Shown: positions 16,373 to 26,688 of the stretch, one piece after another | Layout of the letters: each line of letters opens with the position of its first letter | Position numbering within the stretch: position 1 is the first letter of the stretch | Assembly (NCBI RefSeq): GCF_008297975.1 | Contig: NZ_VLNY01000001.1 | Span: forward strand, 620,001-684,000 | From: Antrihabitans cavernicola | GTDB lineage: Bacteria > Actinomycetota > Actinomycetes > Mycobacteriales > Mycobacteriaceae | Length of the DNA stretch: 64,000 nucleotides | Reading direction: 5' to 3' | The notes under the pieces: generated by a model | The model's database searches: none | Told to the model about the DNA's origin: nothing | Seen by the model: the letters and a program-made list of their open reading frames with translations, nothing else | Translations under genes and position numbers: made by a program

Positions 16373-17823
16373 TGACGGCCAGCGCGTTGTCGGCGTCGTC
16401 GTTTCCCAGTCCGCCTGGAGGATTCGCTCCGGCTCCCGTCCAATCCACTCGACGCGGCGTCGAGTTGCTGCTCCTCGGCTTCGCCGTGGTCATCACGACG
16501 TTGTCGCTGGTGTTGGTCGAAGCGAGCCAAGAGCAAGAGATCACCTGGGACCTGGCCAAGTACGCGGTCGCCTACCTCGCGCTGTTCACGATCGCGCACC
16601 TCGGGGTGCGTCGGTTCGCGCCGTACGCCGATCCGCTGCTGCTGCCGATCGTCGCGATCCTGAACGGCATCGGCCTGGTCCTGATCCACCGACTCGACCT
16701 CGCGGACGCACAGAACGCCTCCTACAACGCGCTGCCCATCCCGTCGCCGGACGCCAACCAGCAGGTGCTGTGGACCGCACTCGCGATGGCAGGTTTTCTC
16801 GCCGTGCTGATCGTTTTGCGCGACTACCGCACACTGGCCCGCTACGGCTACACGCTCGGCCTCGCCGGTCTGATCCTGCTGGCGCTGCCGGCGATCCTGC
16901 CGTCGAGCCTGTCCGAGGTGAACGGCTCCAAGATCTGGATTCGCTTGCCCGGCTTCAGTGTTCAGCCCGGCGAGTTCGCAAAGATCTTGCTGATCATCTT
17001 CTTCGCATCAGTTCTGGTGGCGAAACGCGATCTGTTCACGGTGGCAGGCAAGCACGTGTTCGGCATGGATTTGCCGCGTGCGCGGGACCTCGGCCCAATC
17101 CTGGTCGCGTGGATCGTGTCGGTCGGCGTGCTGGTGTTCGAGAAGGATCTCGGCACGTCGCTGCTGATCTTCGGCACCGTGCTGGTGATGCTCTACATCG
17201 CCACCGAGCGCGTCGGCTGGCTGCTGATCGGCGGCGTGCTGCTGGCCGTCGGGTTCGTGTTCGCGTATCAGGCCTTCGGCCACGTCCGGATCCGCACCCA
17301 GACCTGGCTGGACCCGTTCAAGGACTATGCCGACACGGGCTACCAGATTTCGCAATCGTTGTTCGGCCTGGCCACCGGTGGGGTCGCGGGCACCGGTCTC
17401 GGCAGCGGACGGCCGTCGCAGGTCCCGTTCGCCAAAACGGACTTCATCATCGCCACCATCGGTGAGGAACTCGGCCTGATCGGGCTGACGGCCGTACTGA
17501 TGCTGTATTTGGTGTTCATCCTGCGAGGGCTGCGCACCGCACTCGCCGTCCGCGACAGCTTCGGCAAGCTGCTCGCCGCAGGCCTGTCGTTCACCATCGC
17601 GATCCAGCTGTTCGTGGTGGTCGGCGGTGTCACCAAGCTGATTCCGCTGACCGGTCTGACAACGCCGTTCATCTCCTACGGCGGATCGTCGCTGTTGGCG
17701 AACTACCTGCTGCTTGCGCTGTTGATCAAGATTTCGCACTCCGCTCGGTCGCCAGCACCGGTCAAGAAGAAAGAGCCGGCCCCCATCGCCGACGCGCCCA
17801 CAGAAATGCTCAAGAAGACGTGA
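16372..17823 (+). CDS. rodA: SEDS peptidoglycan polymerase RodA/FtsW family
   Basis: 483 residues with about 12 membrane segments starting near residue 25. Conserved SEDS phrases include GSKIWIRLPGFSVQPGEFAKI, DLGTSLLIFG, DTGYQISQSLFGLATGG, TDFIIATIGEELGLIG and GLTTPFISYGGSSLLANYLLLALL. The catalytic Asp of RodA-type enzymes lies near WLDPFKDYADTGYQ. It polymerises lipid II into glycan strands with its partner transpeptidase PbpA, encoded next with a 4-nt overlap. The tail after residue 460 is Pro/Lys-rich and cytoplasmic. Confidence 0.95.
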   Translation: MTASALSASSFPSPPGGFAPAPVQSTRRGVELLLLGFAVVITTLSLVLVEASQEQEITWDLAKYAVAYLALFTIAHLGVRRFAPYADPLLLPIVAILNGIGLVLIHRLDLADAQNASYNALPIPSPDANQQVLWTALAMAGFLAVLIVLRDYRTLARYGYTLGLAGLILLALPAILPSSLSEVNGSKIWIRLPGFSVQPGEFAKILLIIFFASVLVAKRDLFTVAGKHVFGMDLPRARDLGPILVAWIVSVGVLVFEKDLGTSLLIFGTVLVMLYIATERVGWLLIGGVLLAVGFVFAYQAFGHVRIRTQTWLDPFKDYADTGYQISQSLFGLATGGVAGTGLGSGRPSQVPFAKTDFIIATIGEELGLIGLTAVLMLYLVFILRGLRTALAVRDSFGKLLAAGLSFTIAIQLFVVVGGVTKLIPLTGLTTPFISYGGSSLLANYLLLALLIKISHSARSPAPVKKKEPAPIADAPTEMLKKT

Positions 17824-19307
17824 ACACACCACTCCGCAGGGTCGCAGTCGCCGTCATGGTCATGGTCGTCGCTTTGCTCGCCAACGCCACCTACGTCCAG
17901 GTCATCAAGGCCGACAAGCTGCGCACCGACCCGCGCAACTCACGTGTGCTGCTCGACGAGTACTCCCGCCAGCGCGGGCAGATCTCCGCGAGCGGCCAGG
18001 TCCTCGCGGTGTCGACACCGACCAGCGACCGCTACAAGTATCTGCGCACCTATCCGGCGAACCCGGCCGCGACGTCGAGCCCCGAGGCATACGCGCCGGT
18101 CACCGGCTTCTACTCGATGCAGTACGGCAGCACCGGACTCGAACGGTCCGAGGACGCGGTGCTCAACGGGTCGGACACCCGCCTGTTCGGCCGCCGATTC
18201 TTCGACCTGGTCTCCGGTCGCGATCCGCGCGGCGGCAACGTCACCACCACGCTGAACCCGGTGATGCAGCAGGTCGCCTACGACCAGCTCTCCAGCAAAG
18301 GTTTCAAGGGATCCGTCGTCGCAATCGAGCCGAGCACCGGCAACATCCTCGCGATGGCGTCCACGCCCAGCTTCGATCCGAACCGGCTCTCCGGCCACGA
18401 CGGCGCTCAGAGCACACAGGCGTGGGATCAGCTGAGCGCGGATCCGGACCACCCGATGGTCAACCGTGCGATCTCGCAGACCTACCCGCCCGGATCGACG
18501 TTCAAGGTGGTCGTCACCGCCGCGGCACTGGCCGCAGGCGAGAAACCCGAAGACCAGTTGACCGCCGCGCCACAGATCACATTGCCCGGAACCAGCACCA
18601 CCCTGGAGAATTACGACGGCACGCCGTGCGGCGGAGCACCGACCGCATCGTTGCGTGAGGCGTTCGCGCGTTCCTGCAACACGGCTTTCGTCGAACTCGG
18701 CATCAAGACGGGTGCGTCCAAACTCAAAGATCAGGCAAGTGCGCTCGGTATCGGTGGCGACAGCTCGGGCATTCCGATGCCGGTAGCTGACAGCACCGTC
18801 GGATCCATGGGCGACGACGCCGCCGTCGGCCAGTCCAGCATCGGGCAGCGCGACGTTGCGTTGACACCGCTGGACAACGCCGTGATCGCGGCTACCGTGG
18901 CCAACGGCGGTTCCCGCATGGAGCCGCACCTGGTCGCAGGCATGCAAGGTCCGGATCTCAAGAACCTGGCCACCACCAATCCGGTCTCGGTGGGGCAGGC
19001 GATGAGCCCGGAGGTGGCGTCGACGCTGACGGATCTGATGGTCGGATCCGAAAACGCGACAGGTGGTGGCGGGAAGATCCCCGGCGTCCAGATAGCGTCG
19101 AAGACGGGCACCGCCGAACACGGCACCGATCCTCGCAACACACCGCCGCACGCCTGGTACATCGCATTCGCACCCGCCGAGAAGCCGACGATCGCGATTG
19201 CGGTGATCGTCGAAGACGGCGGCGACCGCGCACTTGCGGCAACCGGCGGTTCGGTGGCCGCCCCGATCGGGCGTGCGGTGATAGCCGCCGGATTGCAGGG
19301 CCGTTGA
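17820..19307 (+). CDS. pbpA: Class B penicillin-binding protein PbpA
   Basis: 495 residues from a GTG overlapping rodA. An N-terminal membrane anchor (about 7-25) leads to a PBP dimerisation-like region and the transpeptidase domain with its three motifs: S226TFK (PPGSTFKV), S285CN (ARSCNTAF) and K428TG ([10 protein letters not shown]). It cross-links peptidoglycan with RodA. In mycobacteria PbpA is phosphorylated by PknB and needed for septation and rod shape. It is followed 61 nt later by pknA; no terminator is seen between them, so the operon probably continues. Confidence 0.95.
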   Translation: MNTPLRRVAVAVMVMVVALLANATYVQVIKADKLRTDPRNSRVLLDEYSRQRGQISASGQVLAVSTPTSDRYKYLRTYPANPAATSSPEAYAPVTGFYSMQYGSTGLERSEDAVLNGSDTRLFGRRFFDLVSGRDPRGGNVTTTLNPVMQQVAYDQLSSKGFKGSVVAIEPSTGNILAMASTPSFDPNRLSGHDGAQSTQAWDQLSADPDHPMVNRAISQTYPPGSTFKVVVTAAALAAGEKPEDQLTAAPQITLPGTSTTLENYDGTPCGGAPTASLREAFARSCNTAFVELGIKTGASKLKDQASALGIGGDSSGIPMPVADSTVGSMGDDAAVGQSSIGQRDVALTPLDNAVIAATVANGGSRMEPHLVAGMQGPDLKNLATTNPVSVGQAMSPEVASTLTDLMVGSENATGGGGKIPGVQIASKTGTAEHGTDPRNTPPHAWYIAFAPAEKPTIAIAVIVEDGGDRALAATGGSVAAPIGRAVIAAGLQGR

Positions 19308-19368
19308 CAATGACCGGAACGACATCGAAGAACATGGCACAGATCAGAACGAAGAACGGGAGGCGAGG

Positions 19369-20868
<1,500 letters not shown>

Positions 20869-20890
20869 TGCGCCGGGAGGTCAACCCCTC

Positions 20891-22819
20891 ATGACCACTC
20901 CGCGCAAGCTCTCCGAACGCTACGAACTCGGCGAAATCCTCGGCTTCGGCGGCATGTCCGAGGTGCACCTGGCCCGCGATCTGCGCCTCTCCCGTGATGT
21001 CGCGATCAAGGTGCTGCGCGCCGATCTGGCCCGTGACCCTACGTTCTACCTGCGGTTCCGTCGTGAGGCGCAGAACGCGGCCGCACTGAACCATCCCGCA
21101 ATCGTCGCTGTCTACGACACCGGCGAGGCCGAGACCGACGCCGGTCCGCTGCCGTACATCGTGATGGAGTACGTCGAAGGCGACACGCTTCGTGACATCG
21201 TTCGCGGCAAGGGCCCGATGGCACCGCGTCGCGCCATGGAAGTGATTGCCGACGTGTGCGCGGCGCTCGACTTCAGCCACCGCAATGGCATCGTCCACCG
21301 TGACATGAAGCCTGCGAACATCATGATCAACAAGTCCGGCGCCGTGAAGGTGATGGACTTCGGTATCGCCCGCGCGATCGCCGACAGTTCCAGCCCGATG
21401 ACGCAGACTGCCGCGGTGATCGGCACGGCGCAGTACCTCTCGCCGGAGCAGGCCCGTGGCGAGCAGGTCGACGCACGATCGGACGTCTACTCGTTGGGCT
21501 GCGTGCTCTACGAAATCCTCACCGGCGAGCCCCCGTTCACCGGCGATTCGCCGGTTGCCGTTGCCTACCAACATGTTCGGGAAGATCCGCAGCTGCCGTC
21601 ACGCGTCTACAAGGGCGTGCCACGCGAGTTGGACTCGGTGATCCTCAAGGCGATGAGCAAGAACCCCGCCAACCGCTACCAGAGCGCCGCCGAGATGCGC
21701 AGCGACCTGGTGCGGGTGCTCGGTGGGCAGAAGCCCAGCGCTCCGATGGTGATGACGGACGAGGATCGCACCACCATCATCGGTTCCGTCGACGGTCGGG
21801 CCCGTCGCTACGGCGCGGCGGACACGTCGTCGACGTCGGTCACCACGCACGCGAAGGATGATCCGGACGACGAGCCGCCGCGCAGTCGTCGCGGTCTCAA
21901 GATCGCCGCGCTGCTCGTCGCGGCGCTTGCGATCGTCGCGGTGGTCGGTGCGTTCCTGTGGAAGTCCGGTCCGGGCGCCACCACCGATCAGATCGCAGTT
22001 CCGGATCTGGCGAACAAGACGTCGCAGGCTGCGCAGACGGCACTGCAGAACCTCGGGTTCCGTGTCGATACCACCGAGAAGTTCGACAAGGTGGTCGCTG
22101 CGGGGAACGTGATCACCACCCGGCCGCTGGCGGGCTCGCGCGTGGACGAGGGCAGCACCATCAGCCTCGACGTGTCGAAGGGGCCGGAGCAGGTCGCTGT
22201 GCCGAAGCTCGACGGCATGACCCAGTCGCAGGCGACGCAGGCACTCACCGCGGTCGGGTTGAAGCTCGACCCGACGGTGAACCGGGCGGCCTCCAGTTCC
22301 TCGGAGATCGATCAGATCGTCGAGCAGGACCCGTCGGCAGGCGCGAACATCGACGTCTCCACACCGGTGAAGATCACGCTTGGCTCCGGTCCTGCGCAGA
22401 TTCGTGTGCCGAACGTGGTCGGGCAGACCATCGACGTCGCCCAGGGCAACCTGGAAGGTGCCGGGTTCACCGTCACGGTGGACAACGTCGCGTCGTCGAA
22501 GCCGAAGGGCGAGGTCATCGCGACCAGCCCGTCCGGCGGCAGCTCGGCGGACCAAGGTGCCACCGTCAAGGTGCAGGTGTCCGAGGGCGACAAGTTCACC
22601 ATGCCGGACCTCAGCAACCAGACCGTCTCGCAGGCCCTGGACACGCTCAAGGGTGCGGGCTGGACCGGATCGGCGACTCAGCTGATCCAGATACCGGCGT
22701 TCTCGCTGGCACCCGATTCCGTGGGCAAGGTAGTGACTCAGCAACCGCCCGCGGGAACCCAGCAGACCAACTCGTCGCCGGTGACCGTCGGCATCGCTCA
22801 GCTCGGCATCCCGAGGTAG
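20891..22819 (+). CDS. pknB: PASTA-domain Ser/Thr protein kinase PknB
   Basis: 642 residues from the ATG at 20891, with GGGAGG upstream, 22 nt after pknA. Kinase domain: YELGEILGFGGMSEVHLARD, Lys40, HRDMKPAN with Asp138, DFG 156-158 and TAQYLSPEQA. A membrane segment (about 337-356) is followed by four PASTA domains, each starting with a proline phrase: VPDLANKT, VPKLDGMT, VPNVVGQT and MPDLSNQT. PASTA domains bind muropeptides and lipid II, so the kinase senses wall status. It is the last gene of the operon and is followed by a long hairpin. Confidence 0.97.
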   Translation: MTTPRKLSERYELGEILGFGGMSEVHLARDLRLSRDVAIKVLRADLARDPTFYLRFRREAQNAAALNHPAIVAVYDTGEAETDAGPLPYIVMEYVEGDTLRDIVRGKGPMAPRRAMEVIADVCAALDFSHRNGIVHRDMKPANIMINKSGAVKVMDFGIARAIADSSSPMTQTAAVIGTAQYLSPEQARGEQVDARSDVYSLGCVLYEILTGEPPFTGDSPVAVAYQHVREDPQLPSRVYKGVPRELDSVILKAMSKNPANRYQSAAEMRSDLVRVLGGQKPSAPMVMTDEDRTTIIGSVDGRARRYGAADTSSTSVTTHAKDDPDDEPPRSRRGLKIAALLVAALAIVAVVGAFLWKSGPGATTDQIAVPDLANKTSQAAQTALQNLGFRVDTTEKFDKVVAAGNVITTRPLAGSRVDEGSTISLDVSKGPEQVAVPKLDGMTQSQATQALTAVGLKLDPTVNRAASSSSEIDQIVEQDPSAGANIDVSTPVKITLGSGPAQIRVPNVVGQTIDVAQGNLEGAGFTVTVDNVASSKPKGEVIATSPSGGSSADQGATVKVQVSEGDKFTMPDLSNQTVSQALDTLKGAGWTGSATQLIQIPAFSLAPDSVGKVVTQQPPAGTQQTNSSPVTVGIAQLGIPR

Positions 22820-22833
22820 CGCGGCTTCGCCGC

Positions 22834-22877
22834 AGGTGAGCGTTTAGTTGGGGTGGGGACCAATTAACCGCTCACCT
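22834..22877. terminator. Long hairpin between convergent pknB and trpG
   Basis: An 18-nt arm at 22834-22851 (starting AGGTGAGCG) pairs with 22860-22877 (ending CGCTCACCT) with two mismatches around an 8-nt loop. It lies 15 nt past the pknB stop and reaches the trpG stop on the other strand. Without T runs it probably works as a bidirectional terminator of the actinobacterial kind. Confidence 0.65.
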
Positions 22878-23517
22878 ACGCGGTGAGCGCGCCCATCTCG
22901 GCCTCGAGCTGCGAGATCAAACCTTCGGCGGGACGCTCACCGCACACCTCGAGCCAGTTGGCGAGCATGCGGTGTCCGCCCTGGGTGAGCACCGATTCCG
23001 GGTGGAACTGCACGCCGTGTATGGGTAGTTCGCGGTGGCGCATGGCCATCACCACTCCGCTTTCGGAGTGCGCGGTCACCAACAGCTCGGTTGGAATGGT
23101 CTCTTCGAGCACCGTCAACGAGTGGTAGCGGGTTGCGGTGAACGGATCGGGCAGCCCGGCGAGCACGCCCGTCCCGTCGTGGTGAACCGAGCTGATCTTG
23201 CCGTGTAGCAGCTCCGGCGCGCGTTCGACCGTGCCGCCGAATGCGGCACCGATCGCCTGATGCCCCAGACACACACCCAACAGCGGAGTCTTCGCAGTGG
23301 CACAGGCCGTAACCAGACCCATCGTCGCGCCCGCGCGCTGCGGGGTGCCGGGGCCGGGGCTGAGCAGGATTCCGTCGTACTCGGCGGCCACGGCGTCCAG
23401 GTCGGCGAGCTTCTGGTCGTCGTTGCGCCACACGTCTGCCGTCGTTCCCAACTGGCCGAGGTATTGCACCAGGTTGAACACGAAGCTGTCGTAATTGTCG
23501 ACGACCAGAATCCTCAT
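22876..23517 (-). CDS. trpG: Glutamine amidotransferase, anthranilate/aminodeoxychorismate synthase component II
   Basis: 213 residues. Class I amidotransferase triad: Cys83 in [10 protein letters not shown], with His172 and Glu174 in VQFHPES. SPGPGTP (53-59) and [20 protein letters not shown] at the start are typical of TrpG/PabA. It supplies ammonia to a chorismate-using partner for tryptophan or folate synthesis; the partner is not in the window. The gene next to pknB in M. tuberculosis (Rv0013) is annotated trpG and may serve both pathways. Transcribed toward pknB. Confidence 0.92.
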   Translation of the reverse strand: MRILVVDNYDSFVFNLVQYLGQLGTTADVWRNDDQKLADLDAVAAEYDGILLSPGPGTPQRAGATMGLVTACATAKTPLLGVCLGHQAIGAAFGGTVERAPELLHGKISSVHHDGTGVLAGLPDPFTATRYHSLTVLEETIPTELLVTAHSESGVVMAMRHRELPIHGVQFHPESVLTQGGHRMLANWLEVCGERPAEGLISQLEAEMGALTA

Positions 23518-23659
23518 GCGCCCAGGCTACCTGGGCCTTTTTGTAGTCGTCCTGTGGATTTGGCTACCATGGGCCACACCACGGGTGGCCGCGAGCTCTA
23601 TCGGGGCGATACCGCTCTGTTCGTCGAACCCGCATATCTGTAGACCCGAAGAGGACGTA

Positions 23660-23923
23660 ATGCCCAAGTCGAAGGTCCGGAAGAAGACCGACTACACGAT
23701 CAACCCCGCCAGCCGCACTCCGGTGAAGGTGAAGGCCGGCCCGTCGCCGGTCTGGTACGTCAGCGTCATGCTCGGTTTCATGGTGGCCGGCCTGGTCTGG
23801 CTGATCGTCTACTACCTCGCCGCCGACAAGATCGGGTGGATGGGCAGCCTGAATGCCTGGAACTTCCTGATCGGTTTCGGCCTGATGGTCATCGGCCTGG
23901 TCATGACCATGCGGTGGCGTTGA
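23660..23923 (+). CDS. crgA: Cell division protein CrgA
   Basis: 87 residues. The ATG at 23660 has GAAGAGGA upstream. The basic start [25 protein letters not shown] and two membrane segments (about 31-52, and 66-84 ending MVMTMRWR after the loop [12 protein letters not shown]) are the signature of CrgA (Rv0011c, formerly whiP). In mycobacteria CrgA recruits FtsI/PBPB and CwsA to the septum. Divergent from trpG with a 142-bp gap. In M. tuberculosis a DUF881 gene (Rv0012) separates crgA from trpG; here it is absent. Confidence 0.94.
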   Translation: MPKSKVRKKTDYTINPASRTPVKVKAGPSPVWYVSVMLGFMVAGLVWLIVYYLAADKIGWMGSLNAWNFLIGFGLMVIGLVMTMRWR

Positions 23924-23956
23924 CCCCGATCGGGAAACGAATTACATCTTTGTTGT

Positions 23957-23988
23957 TTATCCCCATTGTGGATAACACCTGTGGATAA
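23957..23988. promoter_or_regulatory. Cluster of DnaA boxes downstream of crgA
   Basis: Two perfect copies of TGTGGATAA (the DnaA box TTATCCACA on the other strand) lie at 23967-23975 and 23980-23988, 13 bp apart and in the same orientation. A one-mismatch copy, TTATCCCCA (23957-23965), lies in the opposite orientation. They span the start of the PH-domain gene. Their presence fits a locus close to oriC and suggests DnaA binding. Confidence 0.7.
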
Positions 23989-24433
23989 CTCCGAACCCCT
24001 GTTGGCGTGGTCCACGCCGATCGTCGCGCTGGTCGTCGCTGCCGGTGGTGGGCTCGCCCTCGGAATTGCAGCTCTAGCTGCACCGATAGAGGGTCCTGGG
24101 CGACTGTTGGTCGGTCTCGCGGCGCTCGGATTGCTGGTGATCGCCGGACTCGGTTTCCGCCAACGACCACGGATTCTGGTCTCGTCGACGACGCCACCAG
24201 GCCTGGTTGTGAACAGGCTGCGGGGTCCGGTCGAGTACCGGCGCGATCAAATCACCCGGGTGCGCATCGTGACCTATCCGCGGCTCGGTCGCCGGGTTCC
24301 GATGCTCGAAATCGACGTTGCCGCCGGCGACGACGAGCGGTTGCTCATCTTCGGTCGCTGGGACCTCGGGACCCATCCACAGGATGTCTTCGACGCTCTC
24401 GCCGTCCAAGGTCTGGTGCCAGGCGAAAACTAG
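23981..24433 (+). CDS. PH-domain membrane protein (Rv0010c-like)
   Basis: 150 residues from the GTG at 23981; a TTG at 23966 would add five. Two membrane segments (about 10-29 and 37-56) precede a bacterial PH-like domain with RPRILVSSTTPPGLVVNRLRGPVEYRRDQITRVRI and the end LLIFGRWDLGTHPQDVFDAL. That last phrase closely matches the PH-domain protein beside crgA in M. tuberculosis (Rv0010c). Function unknown; position suggests an envelope role. The start lies inside the second DnaA box and lacks a clear ribosome site, so the mRNA may be leaderless. Confidence 0.8.
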   Translation: MDNSEPLLAWSTPIVALVVAAGGGLALGIAALAAPIEGPGRLLVGLAALGLLVIAGLGFRQRPRILVSSTTPPGLVVNRLRGPVEYRRDQITRVRIVTYPRLGRRVPMLEIDVAAGDDERLLIFGRWDLGTHPQDVFDALAVQGLVPGEN

Positions 24434-24448
24434 ATCGCGAGCGGTTGA

Positions 24449-24691
24449 CTACCCGGAGCAGTACTCGAATCCCGGGATGCCACCGATCTCGGGCGGCCCT
24501 ACCGTGTCACCGCCGATCGCGAATCCAATCAGGTCGCCGGGATTGCCATTGCCGACCGCGTTGGGATCGCCCGTGGTTGCAAATATCGCTGAACCTGCCT
24601 GCGTTTGGATGACTTTCACGGCGTGGTCCGATCCATAAGCCGACTCGATCTGTTCGGTGGTCGATCCATCGCCCACCTGGCGATCCGTCAT
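24449..24691 (-). CDS. Orphan C-terminal domain fragment, probably degenerate
   Basis: 80 residues from the first in-frame ATG, which has no good ribosome site. The frame stays open and protein-like upstream to a TGA at 24776-24778 (reading DIADECEQVVLKRDAVIAIATPP) but has no start codon there. The whole piece resembles the end of the hydrolase domain at 2408-4051: QVGDGSTTEQIESAYG aligns with RLGDNEDEVKRVYG, and IGG...P...CSG with VGG...P...DCGG. It therefore looks like the second half of a SmpA/OmlA-like repeat domain whose beginning is lost. It overlaps in space the end of the lipoprotein gene upstream, perhaps after a frame change. Confidence 0.45.
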   Translation of the reverse strand: MTDRQVGDGSTTEQIESAYGSDHAVKVIQTQAGSAIFATTGDPNAVGNGNPGDLIGFAIGGDTVGPPEIGGIPGFEYCSG

Positions 24692-24738
24692 GGTTCCGGG
24701 CGGTGTCGCGATGGCGATAACTGCGTCACGTTTGAGGA

Positions 24739-25569
24739 CTACCTGCTCGCACTCGTCGGCGATGTCACCGATTGCTCACTGCTCGCTTGGGACGAGCCGA
24801 CAAAGTACGTCTTGGCCACCGCCACGGTATGCAATGGTCCGGTCCCATTACTCACTTGGACGGACCAGGCGCCGGCGCTTTTGTCGATGCCGTTCCCGTC
24901 GCGCGGCCCCCATACGGCGCCGGCCGAGGTGCCCGTGCACGAATACCAGCCGACGTAATCCGGGTGTGAGTCCAGTCGTGGCCAGGAGCCACCGTTGCGG
25001 ATTCGACAGTGCGTGCCGTCGTTCAATTCGAGGCCGATCGGCGCAGGATCCGCAGGGGCGGTTGCGTTGCCGACAGGTCCGTTGACCTGCATAGACATCA
25101 GGCGGGTAGAGAATGGGTCGGTGAGACAGAGGGCCGATTGGGTGCCGTCGACTATCCAGCAGGTGTCGGCCGATGCAGCGGTTGGCGAGCAACTGTGCAC
25201 ACCGTCGGTCATCGCGCTCGGTGCAGACGAGGGGTAGCTGCAGTCGATCTCGACGGACCCGTTGGACGTATCGACAGTCCAACCCGGCGCAGCGGCTCCG
25301 TCAGCGTCCACTGGCTCGAGTACGGTCGTTTCGGGGCCATTCGCTGTGGCCGACGTCGCCACCGTCGCGGTCCCTTCGGAGGTCGTCGCAACGGCGCTCG
25401 ATCGGACATCGGCATTTGCCGAGCGACTCGGGCCGGTCGGCGCCACCGGCTGGTTGTTGCCAGAACAACCGGCCGTCACGAGACCGCAGACCGCGACCAG
25501 CAGTACGACAGCTCCCGACACGGGATGTCGTACAGAAACCGTCCGACGGGTATCTCGAACTCGAGCCAT
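24739..25569 (-). CDS. Lipoprotein of unknown function with Cys-rich C-terminal domain
   Basis: 276 residues from the ATG at 25569, supported by GGGGAG 5 nt upstream; the frame extends to 25602. Signal peptide with lipobox VTAGC (Cys35), then a Ser/Ala/Thr linker to about 100. The rest is a Cys-containing domain (IDCSYPSS, HSCSP, DTCWIVDG, ALCLTDPF, HCRIRNGGSW, YSCTGT) ending VAVAKTYFVGSSQ. Paired Cys indicate disulfides outside the cell. The family is known to me only as actinobacterial hypothetical lipoproteins. The last 15 residues (SEQSVTSPTSASR) look unlike the rest and may come from a frame change. Confidence 0.72.
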   Translation of the reverse strand: MARVRDTRRTVSVRHPVSGAVVLLVAVCGLVTAGCSGNNQPVAPTGPSRSANADVRSSAVATTSEGTATVATSATANGPETTVLEPVDADGAAAPGWTVDTSNGSVEIDCSYPSSAPSAMTDGVHSCSPTAASADTCWIVDGTQSALCLTDPFSTRLMSMQVNGPVGNATAPADPAPIGLELNDGTHCRIRNGGSWPRLDSHPDYVGWYSCTGTSAGAVWGPRDGNGIDKSAGAWSVQVSNGTGPLHTVAVAKTYFVGSSQASSEQSVTSPTSASR

Positions 25570-25704
25570 GCCGCTCCCCTGTCCTTCGATTAGATGGAGC
25601 ATTCACGTCGCATTTACACGTTGCCGCCCTTCGATTCTCGATCGTTCGTCGCTTGCTGGATGTAGTACGACCGGCTGACAACGGGTCCGGGTGGCGTGTT
25701 GTCG

Positions 25705-26601
25705 CTACGACTGAAAATCGGTCGCCAGCCGACAAGCATGGACGCAACCTTGAACGAGGGGGCGGTTGTCGCCACGACGCCAGGCCAGCGCCAGCTCGCT
25801 GGGTGAGAGACCGCGAACACCTCGCACGACCACATCGCCCCTGGCGATCAGGTCGGCGTTGCCCGCCGCCAGCAGTACGACGCCGTCACCACTGTGGACG
25901 GCCTCGTAGGTTTCCTCCGCGCTCGCCACCTCGGCGCCGATCAGCGGCGCTCGCCCCCGCCGTTCGTCGAGAGCCAACCAGTAGTCCCGCAGGGGACCAG
26001 CCGATGCGGGCAGCGCGAGAAATGGTTCGTCGGCGAGGTCGGCGAAGTCGATCGGATCGGTGGCCGCAAGGCGATGCGATGCGGGCAACGCGACCATCCG
26101 CGGTTCGCGGGCCACCACGATCAGGTCGTAGCGCTCGAGGTCGGGCATGGGCAGCCAGACGAACGCGACATCGGCACCCCCGTCGGCGAGACCGGCGGTC
26201 GGATCGCCCCAGCCGCATTGTCGAACGACCAATTGCGCATCGGGAAAGGTATCCGCGAAGCGCGACCGTATCGATGGCAACAGGCCTCGGCCGGGACTCG
26301 TGCTGATTCCGACGACGACCGTCGCGTGCTGCAGACGCTTCGCCACCTCGACCGCGTCGCTCGCCGCGTCCCATTCGAGCAGCACCCGCCGTGCATGCGG
26401 CAGCAGAGCGACCCCCACCGGGGTGAGCTGCACCTGCCTGCGGTCGCGTTCGAACAGCGCCGCTCCTACCTGCGCTTCGAGCATCCGGATCTGCTTGCTC
26501 AGGGCAGGCTGGGAGATGAACAGACCTTCCGCGGCCCGCGTGAAATTCAGTTGCTCGGCCACGGCGACGAAGTACCTCAGGTCGCGACCGTGCACATCCA
26601 T
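25705..26601 (-). CDS. LysR-family transcriptional regulator
   Basis: 298 residues. The N-terminal winged helix (residues 4-62) reads LRYFVAVAEQLNFTRAAEGLFISQPALSKQIRMLEAQVGAALFERDRRQVQLTPVG. The effector domain follows (VVVGISTSPGRGLLPSIRSRF, DVAFVWLPM, RMVALPASHRL). It is divergent from a short-chain dehydrogenase with 87 bp between starts, the usual layout for a LysR regulator and its target. A perfect palindrome overlaps its own start codon, so autorepression is likely. The effector is unknown. Confidence 0.93.
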   Translation of the reverse strand: MDVHGRDLRYFVAVAEQLNFTRAAEGLFISQPALSKQIRMLEAQVGAALFERDRRQVQLTPVGVALLPHARRVLLEWDAASDAVEVAKRLQHATVVVGISTSPGRGLLPSIRSRFADTFPDAQLVVRQCGWGDPTAGLADGGADVAFVWLPMPDLERYDLIVVAREPRMVALPASHRLAATDPIDFADLADEPFLALPASAGPLRDYWLALDERRGRAPLIGAEVASAEETYEAVHSGDGVVLLAAGNADLIARGDVVVRGVRGLSPSELALAWRRGDNRPLVQGCVHACRLATDFQS

Positions 26602-26614
26602 AACTCATGGTTAT
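26600..26614. promoter_or_regulatory. LysR-type operator ATAAC-N5-GTTAT
   Basis: Perfect 5-bp arms (26600-26604 and 26610-26614) around TCATG, a 15-bp dyad of LysR-box size. It overlaps the LysR start codon at 26601 and lies 75 bp before the divergent SDR start, so it could control both genes. Confidence 0.55.
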
Positions 26615-26688
26615 CACAGAAGGTCTTGGACGCGCGGCGTCGAGCGCGGCAATGTCGGGTGCATACCCCGACGCATGAGGAGATTTCG

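Noticed and set aside
21599-22744. Minus-strand frame of 381 codons opposite pknB
   Set aside because: Shadow of the PASTA and kinase region; no ribosome site and no recognisable motif.
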